Program-made: the position numbers and the translations under genes | Shown: in pieces, positions 17,183 to 26,386 of the stretch | Numbering within the stretch: the stretch's first letter is position 1 | How the letters are laid out: every line of letters starts with the position of its first letter | Assembly: GCA_937949785.1 (NCBI GenBank) | Contig: CALEDH010000003.1 | Location: 16,527-80,526, forward strand | Origin: an uncultured Sulfolobales archaeon | GTDB taxonomy: Archaea; Thermoproteota; Thermoprotei_A; Sulfolobales; NBVN01 | Length of the DNA: 64,000 nucleotides | Reading direction: 5' to 3' | Notes under the pieces: generated by a model | The model's database searches: none | Told to the model about the DNA's origin: nothing | Seen by the model: only the letters and a program-made list of their open reading frames with translations

Positions 17183-17590
17183 ATGGAAGACGCTATCACC
17201 GTCATAGCTAGGTATATGGTTATGAAGAGATTAATCAATGATGTAATAACCTTACTTGCCGTTAAGGAGTACCTGCTAGACGGTTTTCCTCCAAGTGTGA
17301 TAGCGTTTAAGTATAAGACCAGTAAGTTTAAAGTTAGAGGTCATATTCAAAGAATTATAGATAAAGCAGGAAACTATAGAATTGCTACTAAGATTTTAGA
17401 ACGTTTATACCCTCTGCTCATGTCAGTAGAACCAGTTATGCTGAGAAACGGGGGTAGGATGCTGTGTACCCTATGTAATACGTATATTAGACCTTCTGAT
17501 GCTGAGTCACACCTTAGAAAGAAGCATAAGGAATTCGTTAATGCCGTCGTACATAAGGTGATAATGGCTTCTTCCGTTAAGGAGGTTTAA
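17183..17590 (+). CDS. C2H2 zinc-finger protein with helical N-domain
   Basis: A 135-residue protein from ATG 17183. Residues 15-75 are helical and resemble a winged-helix or HTH region (FPPSVIAFKYKTSKFKVRGHIQRIIDKAG). A single C2H2 finger follows near residues 98-118 (CTLCNTYIRPSDAESHLRKKH). The frame is open upstream to 17102 with a hydrophobic 27-residue extension, which I think is not translated because the element relic ends there. Likely a DNA- or RNA-binding protein; archaeal proteins of this type are uncharacterised. Confidence 0.7.
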   Translation: MEDAITVIARYMVMKRLINDVITLLAVKEYLLDGFPPSVIAFKYKTSKFKVRGHIQRIIDKAGNYRIATKILERLYPLLMSVEPVMLRNGGRMLCTLCNTYIRPSDAESHLRKKHKEFVNAVVHKVIMASSVKEV

Positions 17591-17652
17591 AGCTGTGTTT
17601 AACCTACGCTAGAAAAGTTAATTAGTATTTACGATGTATCAAGCTCTTGGAA

Positions 17653-19218
17653 ATGAGTGTAGATGGTGTAGGCATATTTAAAGAGTTGAACGTATATGTA
17701 AAGAAGGTTAGCTCACCAGTTAAGGTCGCGTTAGTTTACCCAAGCACCTATCAAGCATCAATAACAAATTTATTCACCCATATAGCTTACTACTATTTAA
17801 ACTCGTATGAGGATTTACTGGCTGATAGATTTACAATAGATAACCCTACATCCAGCTGTACCCACTCACTTAGTCTAAGGAGGTTTGATATAGCCTTATT
17901 CAGCTTAAGTTATGAGTTTGACTACATTAATGCCCTTAAAATCATTACGGATAATAACATACCGATATTCAACCATAGTAGTAGGAGACCGATACTCGTA
18001 GCAGGAGGTCCAACCGTAACTTCTAACCCACTACCTCTTTCTAAGTTTTTTGATGTTGTGGTTATTGGTGAGGGTGAGGAAGCATTAAAGAAGTTAGCAT
18101 CTTCCATCAACTTACTGCCTAGTAGGAGAGGGTTCTTAGAGACTCTGGCTTCTAATGGTTTCTACATCCCATCACTACATGATGGTAGTAGGATTAATAA
18201 GATGTATGTCAGCGACCTAGATACTTCCTACTACCCTGAATATCAGATCCAATCACTAATAGAAGAACCTGTATTTGGTAGGGGGTTTATCATGGAAATT
18301 TCTAGGGGTTGCCCATACCTATGCACATTCTGTATGGAGTCCGTAGCTTCCTACCCGTACAGGACTAGGGGTTATAGTAAAATAATTGATATAGTATCTA
18401 GAGGTGTGGAAAACAATAAGTTGAGTAGGGTTATTTTCTACTCACTATCGTTCTTTAGCCATCCAGCATCGGACAGAATATTAGAAACCCTTATAGAGAG
18501 GGGTTTAGAGTTCAGCATCCCGTCAGTTAGGGCTGATACATTAGATGAGTCTAGGCTAAGCCTTATACGTAGAGGTGGGCAGAAAACCCTTACATTAGCC
18601 CCTGAGACACATAGCCGTAGGCTTAAGTGCTTAATTAGGAAGTATATTGATGATGAACTCCTAACTAAGTTAGTTGTTGATGGCATTAAGTTAGGAATGG
18701 ATGTTAAGATGTATTACTTAATCGGCATACCGTTTGAGACCGTTGATGATGTAAATGAGATGATCAGCTTCCTTAAGAACTTAGCCCGTACGCTGTCAAA
18801 TCATAGCTTAAGAAGGAGGATTAGAGTAACGTTAAATCCGTTAATCCCTAAGGCAGGCACACCCATGCAGTTCCTAGGATTAACGAGTAGGGAAGATTAC
18901 CAACGTAAGGTAAGGCTTATTAAAAGTGAACTGCCTGGTAAGTACTTCACGGTTGAGGCACTAAGTCATAATTTAGCGTATGTACAGGCACTTCTAAGCT
19001 TAGGTGGTGCTGAATTAGGTGACGTCTTAATTAAGTACGTAGTTAGCGGGTATAACCTCTCCGACTTCAGAACACTTCTAACCTCGCTTAGAGTAGATCC
19101 GGACTACGTCTTCAGGCGTAGGAGTGATTTAGATATCCTTCCTTGGGACTTTATAAATCTCGGTGTAGATGTTAATCAGATGTATAGAGCTATGATGAGG
19201 TGTGTGGATCAGGTATAA
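17653..19218 (+). CDS. B12-binding-domain radical SAM protein
   Basis: A 521-residue radical SAM enzyme. The N-terminus carries a cobalamin-binding-like alpha/beta domain (LVYPSTYQASITNLF ... VAGGPTVTSNPLPLSKFFDVVVIGEGE), and the radical SAM cluster motif is RGCPYLCTFC near residue 220. The remainder is the TIM-barrel half (APETHSRRL; YLIGIPFETVDDV). Such proteins catalyse methyl transfers or C-S bond chemistry; substrate unknown. Start ATG 17653, with TTG 17647 possible. Followed 63 bases later by an aminotransferase on the same strand. Confidence 0.9.
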   Translation: MSVDGVGIFKELNVYVKKVSSPVKVALVYPSTYQASITNLFTHIAYYYLNSYEDLLADRFTIDNPTSSCTHSLSLRRFDIALFSLSYEFDYINALKIITDNNIPIFNHSSRRPILVAGGPTVTSNPLPLSKFFDVVVIGEGEEALKKLASSINLLPSRRGFLETLASNGFYIPSLHDGSRINKMYVSDLDTSYYPEYQIQSLIEEPVFGRGFIMEISRGCPYLCTFCMESVASYPYRTRGYSKIIDIVSRGVENNKLSRVIFYSLSFFSHPASDRILETLIERGLEFSIPSVRADTLDESRLSLIRRGGQKTLTLAPETHSRRLKCLIRKYIDDELLTKLVVDGIKLGMDVKMYYLIGIPFETVDDVNEMISFLKNLARTLSNHSLRRRIRVTLNPLIPKAGTPMQFLGLTSREDYQRKVRLIKSELPGKYFTVEALSHNLAYVQALLSLGGAELGDVLIKYVVSGYNLSDFRTLLTSLRVDPDYVFRRRSDLDILPWDFINLGVDVNQMYRAMMRCVDQV

Positions 19219-19281
19219 AGCTTATTTAAACGTAAGTCTTACAAAGCCTTATATATTTATAGTTACTATTGTTGTAGGTGT

Positions 19282-20508
19282 ATGGCTTTGAATAGCTTTA
19301 ACGTTAGAAAGCTCCTTGCCGAGAGAGTTAGTTTGATGGCATCTTCAGAAATAAGAGAACTACTTAAGATTACTGAGGGTAGGAAGGTTATTAGCTTGGC
19401 TGGAGGTCTTCCAGACCCTCAAACCTTCCCAAAGGATGAGTTGAAGGGTATCATCAGTAAGATCTTACAGGAGAAAGGTGATAAAGCGCTTCAGTACAGC
19501 CCTACGAAAGGTATAGGTGAGTTAAGGGGCGAGCTAATCAACTTCTTAAACAGTAGGGGTGTTACAGTAGGTGATGAGGATGACATCATAGTGACTACTG
19601 GGAGCCAGCAAGCTCTCCACATCATAGCTCTTACCTTAATAAATCCTAATGACTACGTAGTTATGGAGTTACCATCATACTTAGGCGCTATTAACGCGTT
19701 TAGACTCAGCGCTCCGAACTTCATCGGGATCCCCTTAGATGATGATGGCATGAACGTTAGCCTACTTGAGGTTAGGTTACGTAGGTTATACGGTGAGGGA
19801 AAGAAAGTTAAGCTGGTTTACACTATACCGATAGCACACAATCCAGCGGGCGTTACCATGAGCTTAGATAGGAGGAAGTACCTCATAGAGTTGGCAGATA
19901 GGTATGACTTCTTAATCGTTGAAGACGACCCGTACAGTTCTTTTACATATGAACCTAGTGATACAACCTCGTTGAAGAACTTAGACAGAAGTAACAGGGT
20001 AGTCTACATCAGTACCTTAAGTAAGATATTATCACCTGGGCTGAGGATTGGATGGATAGTAGCTCATAATGAATTGGTTAACGTGTTTGAAAGATGTAAG
20101 CAATCACTCGACCTCCACACATCGACCTTCGCCCAATACGTCTCCTCAGAAGCTATTAAGACTGGAATCGTTAAATCGGTAATAGAGAAGGCTAGGGCTA
20201 TATATAAACGTAAGAAGGACGTAATGTTAGAAGCGTTAGAAAAATACGCTGTTCCTGGATGCTGGTGGTCTAAACCTGTCGGCGGACTCTTCGTAATGCT
20301 TAGATTGCCAAGGGAGGACTTAAATACGTCAAGTATGTTGTTTAGGGCTATTGATGCCGGAGTCGCATATGTCCCAGGCAACTCGTTCTACATAGATGGG
20401 AGCGGTGTTAATACTATGAGGCTTAACTTCAGCTTCCCGAAAGAAGATGAAATCGCTGAAGGCGTTAAAATATTGAGCAGCGTTATAAAATCTTACTTAA
20501 ATGCTTAA
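19282..20508 (+). CDS. PLP-dependent aminotransferase, class I/II (LysN/2-aminoadipate type)
   Basis: A 408-residue fold-type I aminotransferase. The PLP Lys lies in STLSKILSPGLRIGW near residue 245, the Asp that contacts the pyridine nitrogen is in VEDDPYSSFTYEP, and the substrate-carboxylate Arg is in MRLNFSF near the end. The N-terminal SLAGGLPDPQTFP is typical of the 2-aminoadipate/multisubstrate subgroup. The exact amino donor cannot be read. Start GTG at 19282 or a nearby codon. Confidence 0.92.
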   Translation: MALNSFNVRKLLAERVSLMASSEIRELLKITEGRKVISLAGGLPDPQTFPKDELKGIISKILQEKGDKALQYSPTKGIGELRGELINFLNSRGVTVGDEDDIIVTTGSQQALHIIALTLINPNDYVVMELPSYLGAINAFRLSAPNFIGIPLDDDGMNVSLLEVRLRRLYGEGKKVKLVYTIPIAHNPAGVTMSLDRRKYLIELADRYDFLIVEDDPYSSFTYEPSDTTSLKNLDRSNRVVYISTLSKILSPGLRIGWIVAHNELVNVFERCKQSLDLHTSTFAQYVSSEAIKTGIVKSVIEKARAIYKRKKDVMLEALEKYAVPGCWWSKPVGGLFVMLRLPREDLNTSSMLFRAIDAGVAYVPGNSFYIDGSGVNTMRLNFSFPKEDEIAEGVKILSSVIKSYLNA

Positions 20509-20519
20509 CCCATCTTCAG

Positions 20520-21860
20520 CTAGTTAGATTGCAGTCCTAACTCCTTTAACGTTTTTCCTATACTTAATAATTTGTTAACTACGTTGCTAGGGTTTTCACC
20601 GAGCACTGCTATCATGGCCTCCTTACCGTAATCACCTCTATGATAGATTACGTCCGGGACGAATCCGACTCTCTTAATAGCCTCTCCAACACCCCACGGA
20701 ATGGTCGCACCTTCAACGGACTTAACCTCCGGGGGTTCTAAGGACCTATCGTAAAATGAAGTAGTATACCCTAACTTCTCAATAGCCTTAAGGATTAGGT
20801 CGTCAAACCTTATGTTAGCTACAGACCTAATCTTAGGGTCATACTCCATGACCTTTATTAACGCCTTAGCTAGGTGTTTAGAAGCACCAAATTCGGGTTG
20901 GGAGGTAGCCTTAACAACGTTACCTACTTTAACTATCCTGCCCGGAACCGCTGCTACATCATTTAAACCTCTTACAAAACGTTTAGGTAACGAGTAGGCT
21001 AAGTTCATCTGAACTTCAGGTATTAAATCGATTATTAGGTGGGAGTTCTCCTCTATAATTCTAACCGCGTTAGCTAATTCATTAATAACCTTAAATTTCT
21101 CAGCATCTAGGACTGTCACTCCATAAACATCTGGTATCAAATACGTCCTACATCTTACCCCGTAGTCTACAGACATCCTAGCAAATTTCAACGCGCTATT
21201 AACTAAGTCTTTCAATTCTGCCTTACTGGCTAGGCCTAACGTAATGTAAGTAGCCACCACTTCCTTAGGTAGCTCTACTTGATCCTTGAATTCTAAACAG
21301 TTACCAGCATGGTAAATTAGGTTTACGAAGCCACCGCACATTACTTTATGGTTTAATAATACAACAACATCTATATTTAAGGTATTTGATAGAGACTTAA
21401 TGAGATCGTGAACGGATTCTGAAGAAATGCCTAATACCTTAGATAAGTATTCAGCTATATCTGATGTGATGAACAGTATGCTGGAAGCGCTGATCAAGTC
21501 ATTAATGCTTAAACGCTTTAAACGCTCATATGTTAGGCATTCCGATAGAACGTCAGCGCTTAAAGTCAGTGCCTTAACCTCTAACCTACTCATACTTAAA
21601 CGCTCTTTAATGTAGTTAATAATTGAGACACTCATAGCGGCATTAAGTTTGATGGTGTTGACATTGCTTAAATCTAATACTTCAAGCTGCTTAATTATTT
21701 CCTCCGCTTTTACGTTTAAGAGGGCTTTACCACCGCTAACGATTTTAGTTACTACAGGATAGCATTCAACCCCGAATAACTTACATAGCTCTAAATCTAG
21801 GTATATACCATCTCTTAAAGTTAGGTCGAATTCGTTAAGGATAAGTACTTTCGTTTTCAT
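20520..21860 (-). CDS. thiN: ThiDN: degenerate HMP-kinase-like domain fused to thiamine-phosphate synthase ThiN
   Basis: A 446-residue fusion. Residues 1-250 follow the ThiD (hydroxymethylpyrimidine phosphate kinase) strand order, but the start reads LILNEFDLTLRDGIYLD where active ThiD has a Gly-rich GSDSSGGAG loop. Residues 265-440 are a well-conserved ThiN domain (LPKRFVRGLNDVAAVPGRIV; FGASKHLAKALI; HRGDYGKEAM), the archaeal replacement of ThiE that joins HMP-PP and thiazole phosphate. It lies 36 bases downstream of the E3 gene on the same strand, so thiamine synthesis is likely co-expressed with the TPP-dependent dehydrogenase complex. Confidence 0.88.
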   Translation of the reverse strand: MKTKVLILNEFDLTLRDGIYLDLELCKLFGVECYPVVTKIVSGGKALLNVKAEEIIKQLEVLDLSNVNTIKLNAAMSVSIINYIKERLSMSRLEVKALTLSADVLSECLTYERLKRLSINDLISASSILFITSDIAEYLSKVLGISSESVHDLIKSLSNTLNIDVVVLLNHKVMCGGFVNLIYHAGNCLEFKDQVELPKEVVATYITLGLASKAELKDLVNSALKFARMSVDYGVRCRTYLIPDVYGVTVLDAEKFKVINELANAVRIIEENSHLIIDLIPEVQMNLAYSLPKRFVRGLNDVAAVPGRIVKVGNVVKATSQPEFGASKHLAKALIKVMEYDPKIRSVANIRFDDLILKAIEKLGYTTSFYDRSLEPPEVKSVEGATIPWGVGEAIKRVGFVPDVIYHRGDYGKEAMIAVLGENPSNVVNKLLSIGKTLKELGLQSN

Positions 21861-21896
21861 ATCTTACCATAGTAATATCCACATAAACTTTTAAAA

Positions 21897-23252
21897 TTAA
21901 ATGTGTATGGGTTTCCTAAGTATGACTAATGCAGCCTCCTTAATCGCTTCAGACACCGTTGGATGTACGTATAAGGTATTTAAGAGATCTGCTACATCTC
22001 CATTCCTACTTAAGACCAGCGATGCTATATGAACGATCTCCGAGGCTTCAGGCCCTATCATATGCGCTCCTAAGAGCTTACCCTTCATATCAGCCACTAT
22101 CTTAATGAAACCTTCGTAGGAGTCTAAAGTAAGTGCCCTACCATTAGCTATTAACGGGAACTTACCTACGGCAATCTCCCCCACCGCTTTTCTAGCCTCA
22201 CTTTCGCTCATACCTACACTAGCAACCTCAGGGTCTGCGAATACCGCTATAGGGACCGCTGAGTAGTTAATAGTTGAGTTAAGTCCTAAAGCGTTCTCAG
22301 CAGCTACAACACCCTCTTCAAAAGCTGTATATGCTAGGAAGTACTTCCCAACAACGTCGCCGGCCGCATATACATTAGGTACGTTAGTCATCATGTTGTT
22401 ATTGGTTATTATCTCCCCCCTCCCACCGACTTTAATTCCTAAGGCTTCAACACCTAGGTCAGCTGTGTTAGGCTTCCTACCAACCGCTAGGACTACTCTA
22501 TCAACTGTTAGTTTAACGTTATTAGATAGGTAGACCTCCACACCATCTGAGGTTCTGTCAAACCTGTGGACCAACGTATTAGTATGTATTCGAATACCTT
22601 CCCTGGAGAGAATTTTTTGTAATGCTAACGCTACCTCACTATCTATGTTTGGTAGTATGTGAGGCATAACCTCTACAACGCTTACCTCACTTCCTAACGT
22701 ATTATAAATCTGAGCTAATTCCACTCCTATAGGACCGCCTCCAACTATTAGAAGTCTTTGGGGGACTTCATTCATAGTGATGAAGTGGTCACCGCTTACA
22801 GCATTAGCTGACTCAATGCCTGGAATTCTTAGCTGAGCAGGTATGGAACCAGTAGCTACTATTAATCTATCATAGCTGAGCTTACTTCCCCCGACCTCAA
22901 CGAATCCGTTACCTAATGCCTTAACCTCCCCATATACTATCTGCACACCTGACTTTCTTAGTAAGTATTCAACGCCCTTCACCAACCTACTCACGATAGA
23001 ATCCTTATTAGTGAAAACTTTCTCGACGTTGATTATTAAATCACCGCTTAATATACCCTTCTTCTTAAACTGCTTTAACTTCTTTATAGTAGATGATATA
23101 GAGTTTAAAGCCTTAGTAGGTATGCATCCCCTATTAACGCAGACACCACCGATAGAATCCTTCTCTACGACTATGACTTCACCTCCTAATCGCGCTGCTC
23201 TTATAGCAGCTACGTAACCAGCAGGACCTGAACCAACTACGACTATCCTCAT
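21897..23252 (-). CDS. lpdA: dihydrolipoamide dehydrogenase (E3)
   Basis: A 451-residue FAD disulfide oxidoreductase. The FAD loop GSGPAGYVAA is at the N-terminus, and the redox pair is GGVCVNRGCIPTKAL (CxxxxC). The NAD loop is GGGPIGVELAQ, and the C-terminal His-Glu active-site motif is HPTVSEAIKEA. It reoxidises dihydrolipoyl groups in 2-oxoacid dehydrogenase complexes. Start chosen at ATG 23252 because it begins MRIVVVGSGPAG; the frame stays open to 23270. Fifth gene of the E1-lipoyl-E2-E3 block. Confidence 0.95.
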   Translation of the reverse strand: MRIVVVGSGPAGYVAAIRAARLGGEVIVVEKDSIGGVCVNRGCIPTKALNSISSTIKKLKQFKKKGILSGDLIINVEKVFTNKDSIVSRLVKGVEYLLRKSGVQIVYGEVKALGNGFVEVGGSKLSYDRLIVATGSIPAQLRIPGIESANAVSGDHFITMNEVPQRLLIVGGGPIGVELAQIYNTLGSEVSVVEVMPHILPNIDSEVALALQKILSREGIRIHTNTLVHRFDRTSDGVEVYLSNNVKLTVDRVVLAVGRKPNTADLGVEALGIKVGGRGEIITNNNMMTNVPNVYAAGDVVGKYFLAYTAFEEGVVAAENALGLNSTINYSAVPIAVFADPEVASVGMSESEARKAVGEIAVGKFPLIANGRALTLDSYEGFIKIVADMKGKLLGAHMIGPEASEIVHIASLVLSRNGDVADLLNTLYVHPTVSEAIKEAALVILRKPIHI

Positions 23253-23301
23253 ATAAGAGTCCCTTAACATCTAAATTTTAGGATTAAAACTCTGTCCCGA
23301 C

Positions 23302-24018
23302 CTAGACCTCACTATCTTTAATTACCGATTCAGGCTTTTCGAGGAACACCTTCAAAGTAGCTAAGAACTCAGCACCGTCATATCCATCAACTACTCTGTG
23401 GTCGAATGTAAGGCTAAACACGCATGTAGGCCTTACTTTTATCTCGTTATTAATAACTAAAGGCTTATCTACTATCCTACCGATACCGAGGATAGCTACC
23501 TGCGGCGGGTTTATTATCTGAGTGAACGCGTCTACAGAACCTAATATACCAACATTCGATATGGTGAAGGTCCCTTCTGCTAGGTCTTTAATACTGAGCT
23601 TACCGTCCCGAGCCCTACTTACCAATTCGTTAAGTTGTAAGGCGATCTCCCCTAATTTTCTTAGATTAGCATTCCTAATCACAGGTGTGACTAACCCTAG
23701 CTTACTGCTTTGAACCGCTACACATATGTTTATATCTTCTATTACCTTAACCTCATCACCATCTATAATTGAGTTAAACACTTGATGATTGTTAAGGACG
23801 TGAGAAATAAGCTTTACGAATAATGATGTATAAGTTAAACGCGTATTATACTTATCCATAATTATCGGTTCTAACCTACTCTTTAGTTCCTTCAGATAGC
23901 CAATGTCAAACTCGCCATGGAGTGTTACATGAACTCTTTCCTCATAACTCTTTGAGAGCCTCTCAGCTATCGTTGCCCGGGGCCATGACTTCAACGATAA
24001 GGTCTTAATAACTTTCAT
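23302..24018 (-). CDS. 2-oxoacid dehydrogenase E2, catalytic domain only
   Basis: A 238-residue acyltransferase core. The catalytic His-Asp motif DHRVVDGYDGAEFL is intact near residues 210-223, and the trimer-forming strands precede it. A normal E2 also has one or more N-terminal lipoyl domains and a peripheral-subunit-binding domain; both are absent. The lipoyl domain is encoded by a separate gene just upstream, with a stop codon and a GGTGAGG ribosome binding site between them, so the separation is genuine rather than a frameshift. The acyl group is unknown (acetyl, branched-chain or acetoin-derived). Confidence 0.92.
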   Translation of the reverse strand: MKVIKTLSLKSWPRATIAERLSKSYEERVHVTLHGEFDIGYLKELKSRLEPIIMDKYNTRLTYTSLFVKLISHVLNNHQVFNSIIDGDEVKVIEDINICVAVQSSKLGLVTPVIRNANLRKLGEIALQLNELVSRARDGKLSIKDLAEGTFTISNVGILGSVDAFTQIINPPQVAILGIGRIVDKPLVINNEIKVRPTCVFSLTFDHRVVDGYDGAEFLATLKVFLEKPESVIKDSEV

Positions 24019-24043
24019 TGATTAAACTCCTCACCTATAGAGC

Positions 24044-24286
24044 CTATTCAATTATAGCTACGGCCTTACCGACCGGGACGACATCACCTACGTTTGCAAG
24101 TAATTTCTTAATTACTCCTGACTTAGGTGCTTCTAATTCGAAGACGACTTTCTCAGCCTCAACCCTCGCTATTATTTCCCCCTCACTAACCGGATCTCCT
24201 TCACCCTTCAGCCACTCTACTATCCTACCCTCCCTCATTTCAGGGTCCATTCTGGGCATTATTACTTCAACCAAGTTCACACCCAA
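24044..24286 (-). CDS. stand-alone lipoyl-domain protein
   Basis: An 80-residue protein that is just one biotinyl/lipoyl domain: VEVIMPRMDPEMREGRIVEWL, then the hairpin with the modified Lys in ARVEAEKVVFELEAP, then GVIKKLLANVGDVVPVGKAVAII. The start may be TTG 24286, GTG 24280 or TTG 24274; homologues start close to VEVIMP. It lies between the E1-beta and catalytic E2 genes and must act as the mobile acyl carrier in place of an E2 arm, comparable in concept to GcvH. Confidence 0.9.
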   Translation of the reverse strand: MGVNLVEVIMPRMDPEMREGRIVEWLKGEGDPVSEGEIIARVEAEKVVFELEAPKSGVIKKLLANVGDVVPVGKAVAIIE

Positions 24287-24300
24287 TAATATTCGTAATT

Positions 24301-25302
24301 TTATTTATATAACTGCTTACCTGATTTAACTAATGTTTTTACGGTGCTTATCAATTTCTCCTCATTAGGTAGGAACGCGTTGTATGCCTTAGGAGAGAAT
24401 GGTGGTGGAATATCCTCAGCTGCTAACCTAACCGCAGGTGCTTTAAGGTAGTCAAGAGCTTCCTCCATAGCTATCGCTATTACCTCAGCACCGACGCCAG
24501 CTGTTTTATGGTCTGGTTCAATGACTACTAAGCGCCCTGTCTTCTTAATAGACTCCACTAAAGTCTTCTTATCGAATGGATTAAGAGTTCTAGGGTCTAC
24601 GACCTCAATACTTATCCCCTCACCCTCTAATTTCTTAGCTGCTGAGAGAGCTATGTGAACCATGTACGAAACGGCGAACACTGTGACATCACTACCTTCC
24701 TTCTTAACGTCTGCCTGACCTAAAGGTATCGTATACTCCTCAGCTGGGACTGGACCTCTCAACCTATATAGGGCAGCACACTCTATGAATATGTCCGGGT
24801 TTTCATCCCTTATAGCAGATTTAAGCAATCCTTTAGCATCATAAGGCGTTGAAGGTACTTCAACATACACTCCCGGGATGTTCATTAGGAATGCTGGATA
24901 GAACTGTGAGTGTTGGGCTGCCGCATACCTGTAAAGCCCGTACTGAGTCCTTATGACGGCTGGAACTTTAAGCTTACCCCCACTCATATACCTAATCTTA
25001 GGTAAGTGGTTGATTACCTGATCCCCAGCACACATTAGGAAATCCATATACATTATCTCAGCAATAGGTCTCATACCAGCTATTGCAGCGCCTATAGCTG
25101 CACCAACGATGGCTGTTTCCGATATGGGGGTATCCCTAACCCTTTCACGGCCGAATTCCTCATAAAGCCCTTGAGTAACCTTAAACACGCCTCCGATTAA
25201 CCCTATATCCTCACCCATCAAGAAGACTCTATCATCTCTTAACATCTCTTCTCTTAACGCCTCCCTCAACGCCTCTGCGTAAGTTATCTCACGTACTGCC
25301 AT
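24301..25302 (-). CDS. 2-oxoacid dehydrogenase E1, beta subunit
   Basis: A 333-residue transketolase-fold subunit (AVREITYAEALREALREEMLRDDRVFLMGEDIG at the N-terminus is the usual E1-beta opening). The TPP-contacting Glu lies in FLMGEDIG and the central PISETAIVGAAIGAAIAG stretch is conserved. Start chosen at ATG 25302, six bases after GAGGTG; ATG 25308 and GTG 25311 are alternatives. It pairs with the alpha subunit encoded directly upstream. Confidence 0.94.
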   Translation of the reverse strand: MAVREITYAEALREALREEMLRDDRVFLMGEDIGLIGGVFKVTQGLYEEFGRERVRDTPISETAIVGAAIGAAIAGMRPIAEIMYMDFLMCAGDQVINHLPKIRYMSGGKLKVPAVIRTQYGLYRYAAAQHSQFYPAFLMNIPGVYVEVPSTPYDAKGLLKSAIRDENPDIFIECAALYRLRGPVPAEEYTIPLGQADVKKEGSDVTVFAVSYMVHIALSAAKKLEGEGISIEVVDPRTLNPFDKKTLVESIKKTGRLVVIEPDHKTAGVGAEVIAIAMEEALDYLKAPAVRLAAEDIPPPFSPKAYNAFLPNEEKLISTVKTLVKSGKQLYK

Positions 25303-25307
25303 CCCCA

Positions 25308-26321
25308 TCACCTCACATATACGAAATGCTTAACAAACTCTAAATCAGGTTCTTCGCTCTCCCTCGCAAACCTAACAGCTTCATCGACGTCGTGTACCGC
25401 TTTACTCTCTAGGCGACTTAACTCTGACTCCGTGGATATCCCCTCACCTATTAATCTCTCCTTCAAAACCTTTATAGGGCACCTTTGCTTCCACATCATA
25501 AATTCCTCATCACTCCTATACTTACCTAAGTAGTACATTCCGTGGTCAAGCCATCTATAGGTCCTAGCTTCGATTAACGTAGGGCCTTCACCTCTTCGCG
25601 CCCTCTCAACAGATTTTAAGGTTGCTTCATACACTGCCACGACATCATTACCGTCAACCACAATACCTGGCATGTTATAGGATACCGCTCTATCAACTAT
25701 TTCCTTAGCGGAGACTGATTTACTGATATGCATTGAGATCGCATAGAAGTTATTCTCGCATACGAAGACTATAGGTAGTTTCCAAACCGATGCTAAGTTA
25801 AGTGCTTCATGGAATGCCCCAGTATTAGTGGCTCCATCACCGAAGAATGAAACCGCAACTCTATCCTCCCCACGCATCTTAAACGCTAACGCAACACCTA
25901 CCGCTATAGGTATATTACCACCAACTATAGCTGATGAAAATATCACACCAACTTCCGGCTCTGTGCTATGCATGGAGCCGCCTATACCCTTACAAACACC
26001 TGACTTCTTACCGTAGAGTTCAGCCATTAGGTGCCTGGGATCTATACCCTTCGCCAGGCTGTGTCCGTGACCCCTATGAGTACTTAGTATGTAGTCATCC
26101 TTTCTGAGAGCTGAGCATACACCTACTGCGACACCTTCTTGGCCTACATAACCATGTGCTATGCCGGGAATCTCACCAGCTCTGTAAAGCTCTACTACCC
26201 TTTCCTCAAACCTTCTCAATAAGACCATCTTATAATACATATCGAGGAGTAGTTCCTTACTCAACGACTTTAAACTCAGATACATCACCAACATAAAAAT
26301 CGGTATGACATTTAAAACCAT
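25308..26321 (-). CDS. 2-oxoacid dehydrogenase E1, alpha subunit
   Basis: A 337-residue TPP-binding subunit. The TPP signature is GDGATNTGAFHEALNLASVWKLPIVFVCENN near residues 170-200, and the phosphate-loop region GGSMHS is present. Which acid is used (pyruvate, branched-chain or acetoin) is not decided by sequence. The start is uncertain: ATG 26321 gives a hydrophobic 12-residue extension but lies about 30 bases from a TATA-like box and could be leaderless; ATG 26285 gives the more usual N-terminus. First gene of the operon running to thiN. Confidence 0.93.
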   Translation of the reverse strand: MVLNVIPIFMLVMYLSLKSLSKELLLDMYYKMVLLRRFEERVVELYRAGEIPGIAHGYVGQEGVAVGVCSALRKDDYILSTHRGHGHSLAKGIDPRHLMAELYGKKSGVCKGIGGSMHSTEPEVGVIFSSAIVGGNIPIAVGVALAFKMRGEDRVAVSFFGDGATNTGAFHEALNLASVWKLPIVFVCENNFYAISMHISKSVSAKEIVDRAVSYNMPGIVVDGNDVVAVYEATLKSVERARRGEGPTLIEARTYRWLDHGMYYLGKYRSDEEFMMWKQRCPIKVLKERLIGEGISTESELSRLESKAVHDVDEAVRFARESEEPDLEFVKHFVYVR

Positions 26322-26340
26322 TTCAATAATTGAGGACCTT

Positions 26341-26357
26341 CTTATATGCTATAAAAT
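26341..26357. promoter_or_regulatory. divergent promoter region between the E1 operon and the SDR gene
   Basis: TATAAAAT at 26350-26357 lies 30 bases upstream of the GTG start at 26387 on plus. Read on minus, the same stretch (TTTTATAG then ATATAAG) lies 20-36 bases upstream of ATG 26321. Both transcripts are probably leaderless or nearly so. Inferred from spacing only. Confidence 0.42.
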
Positions 26358-26386
26358 TTTTTAGATCTCTGTGAAGATCTTCTACG

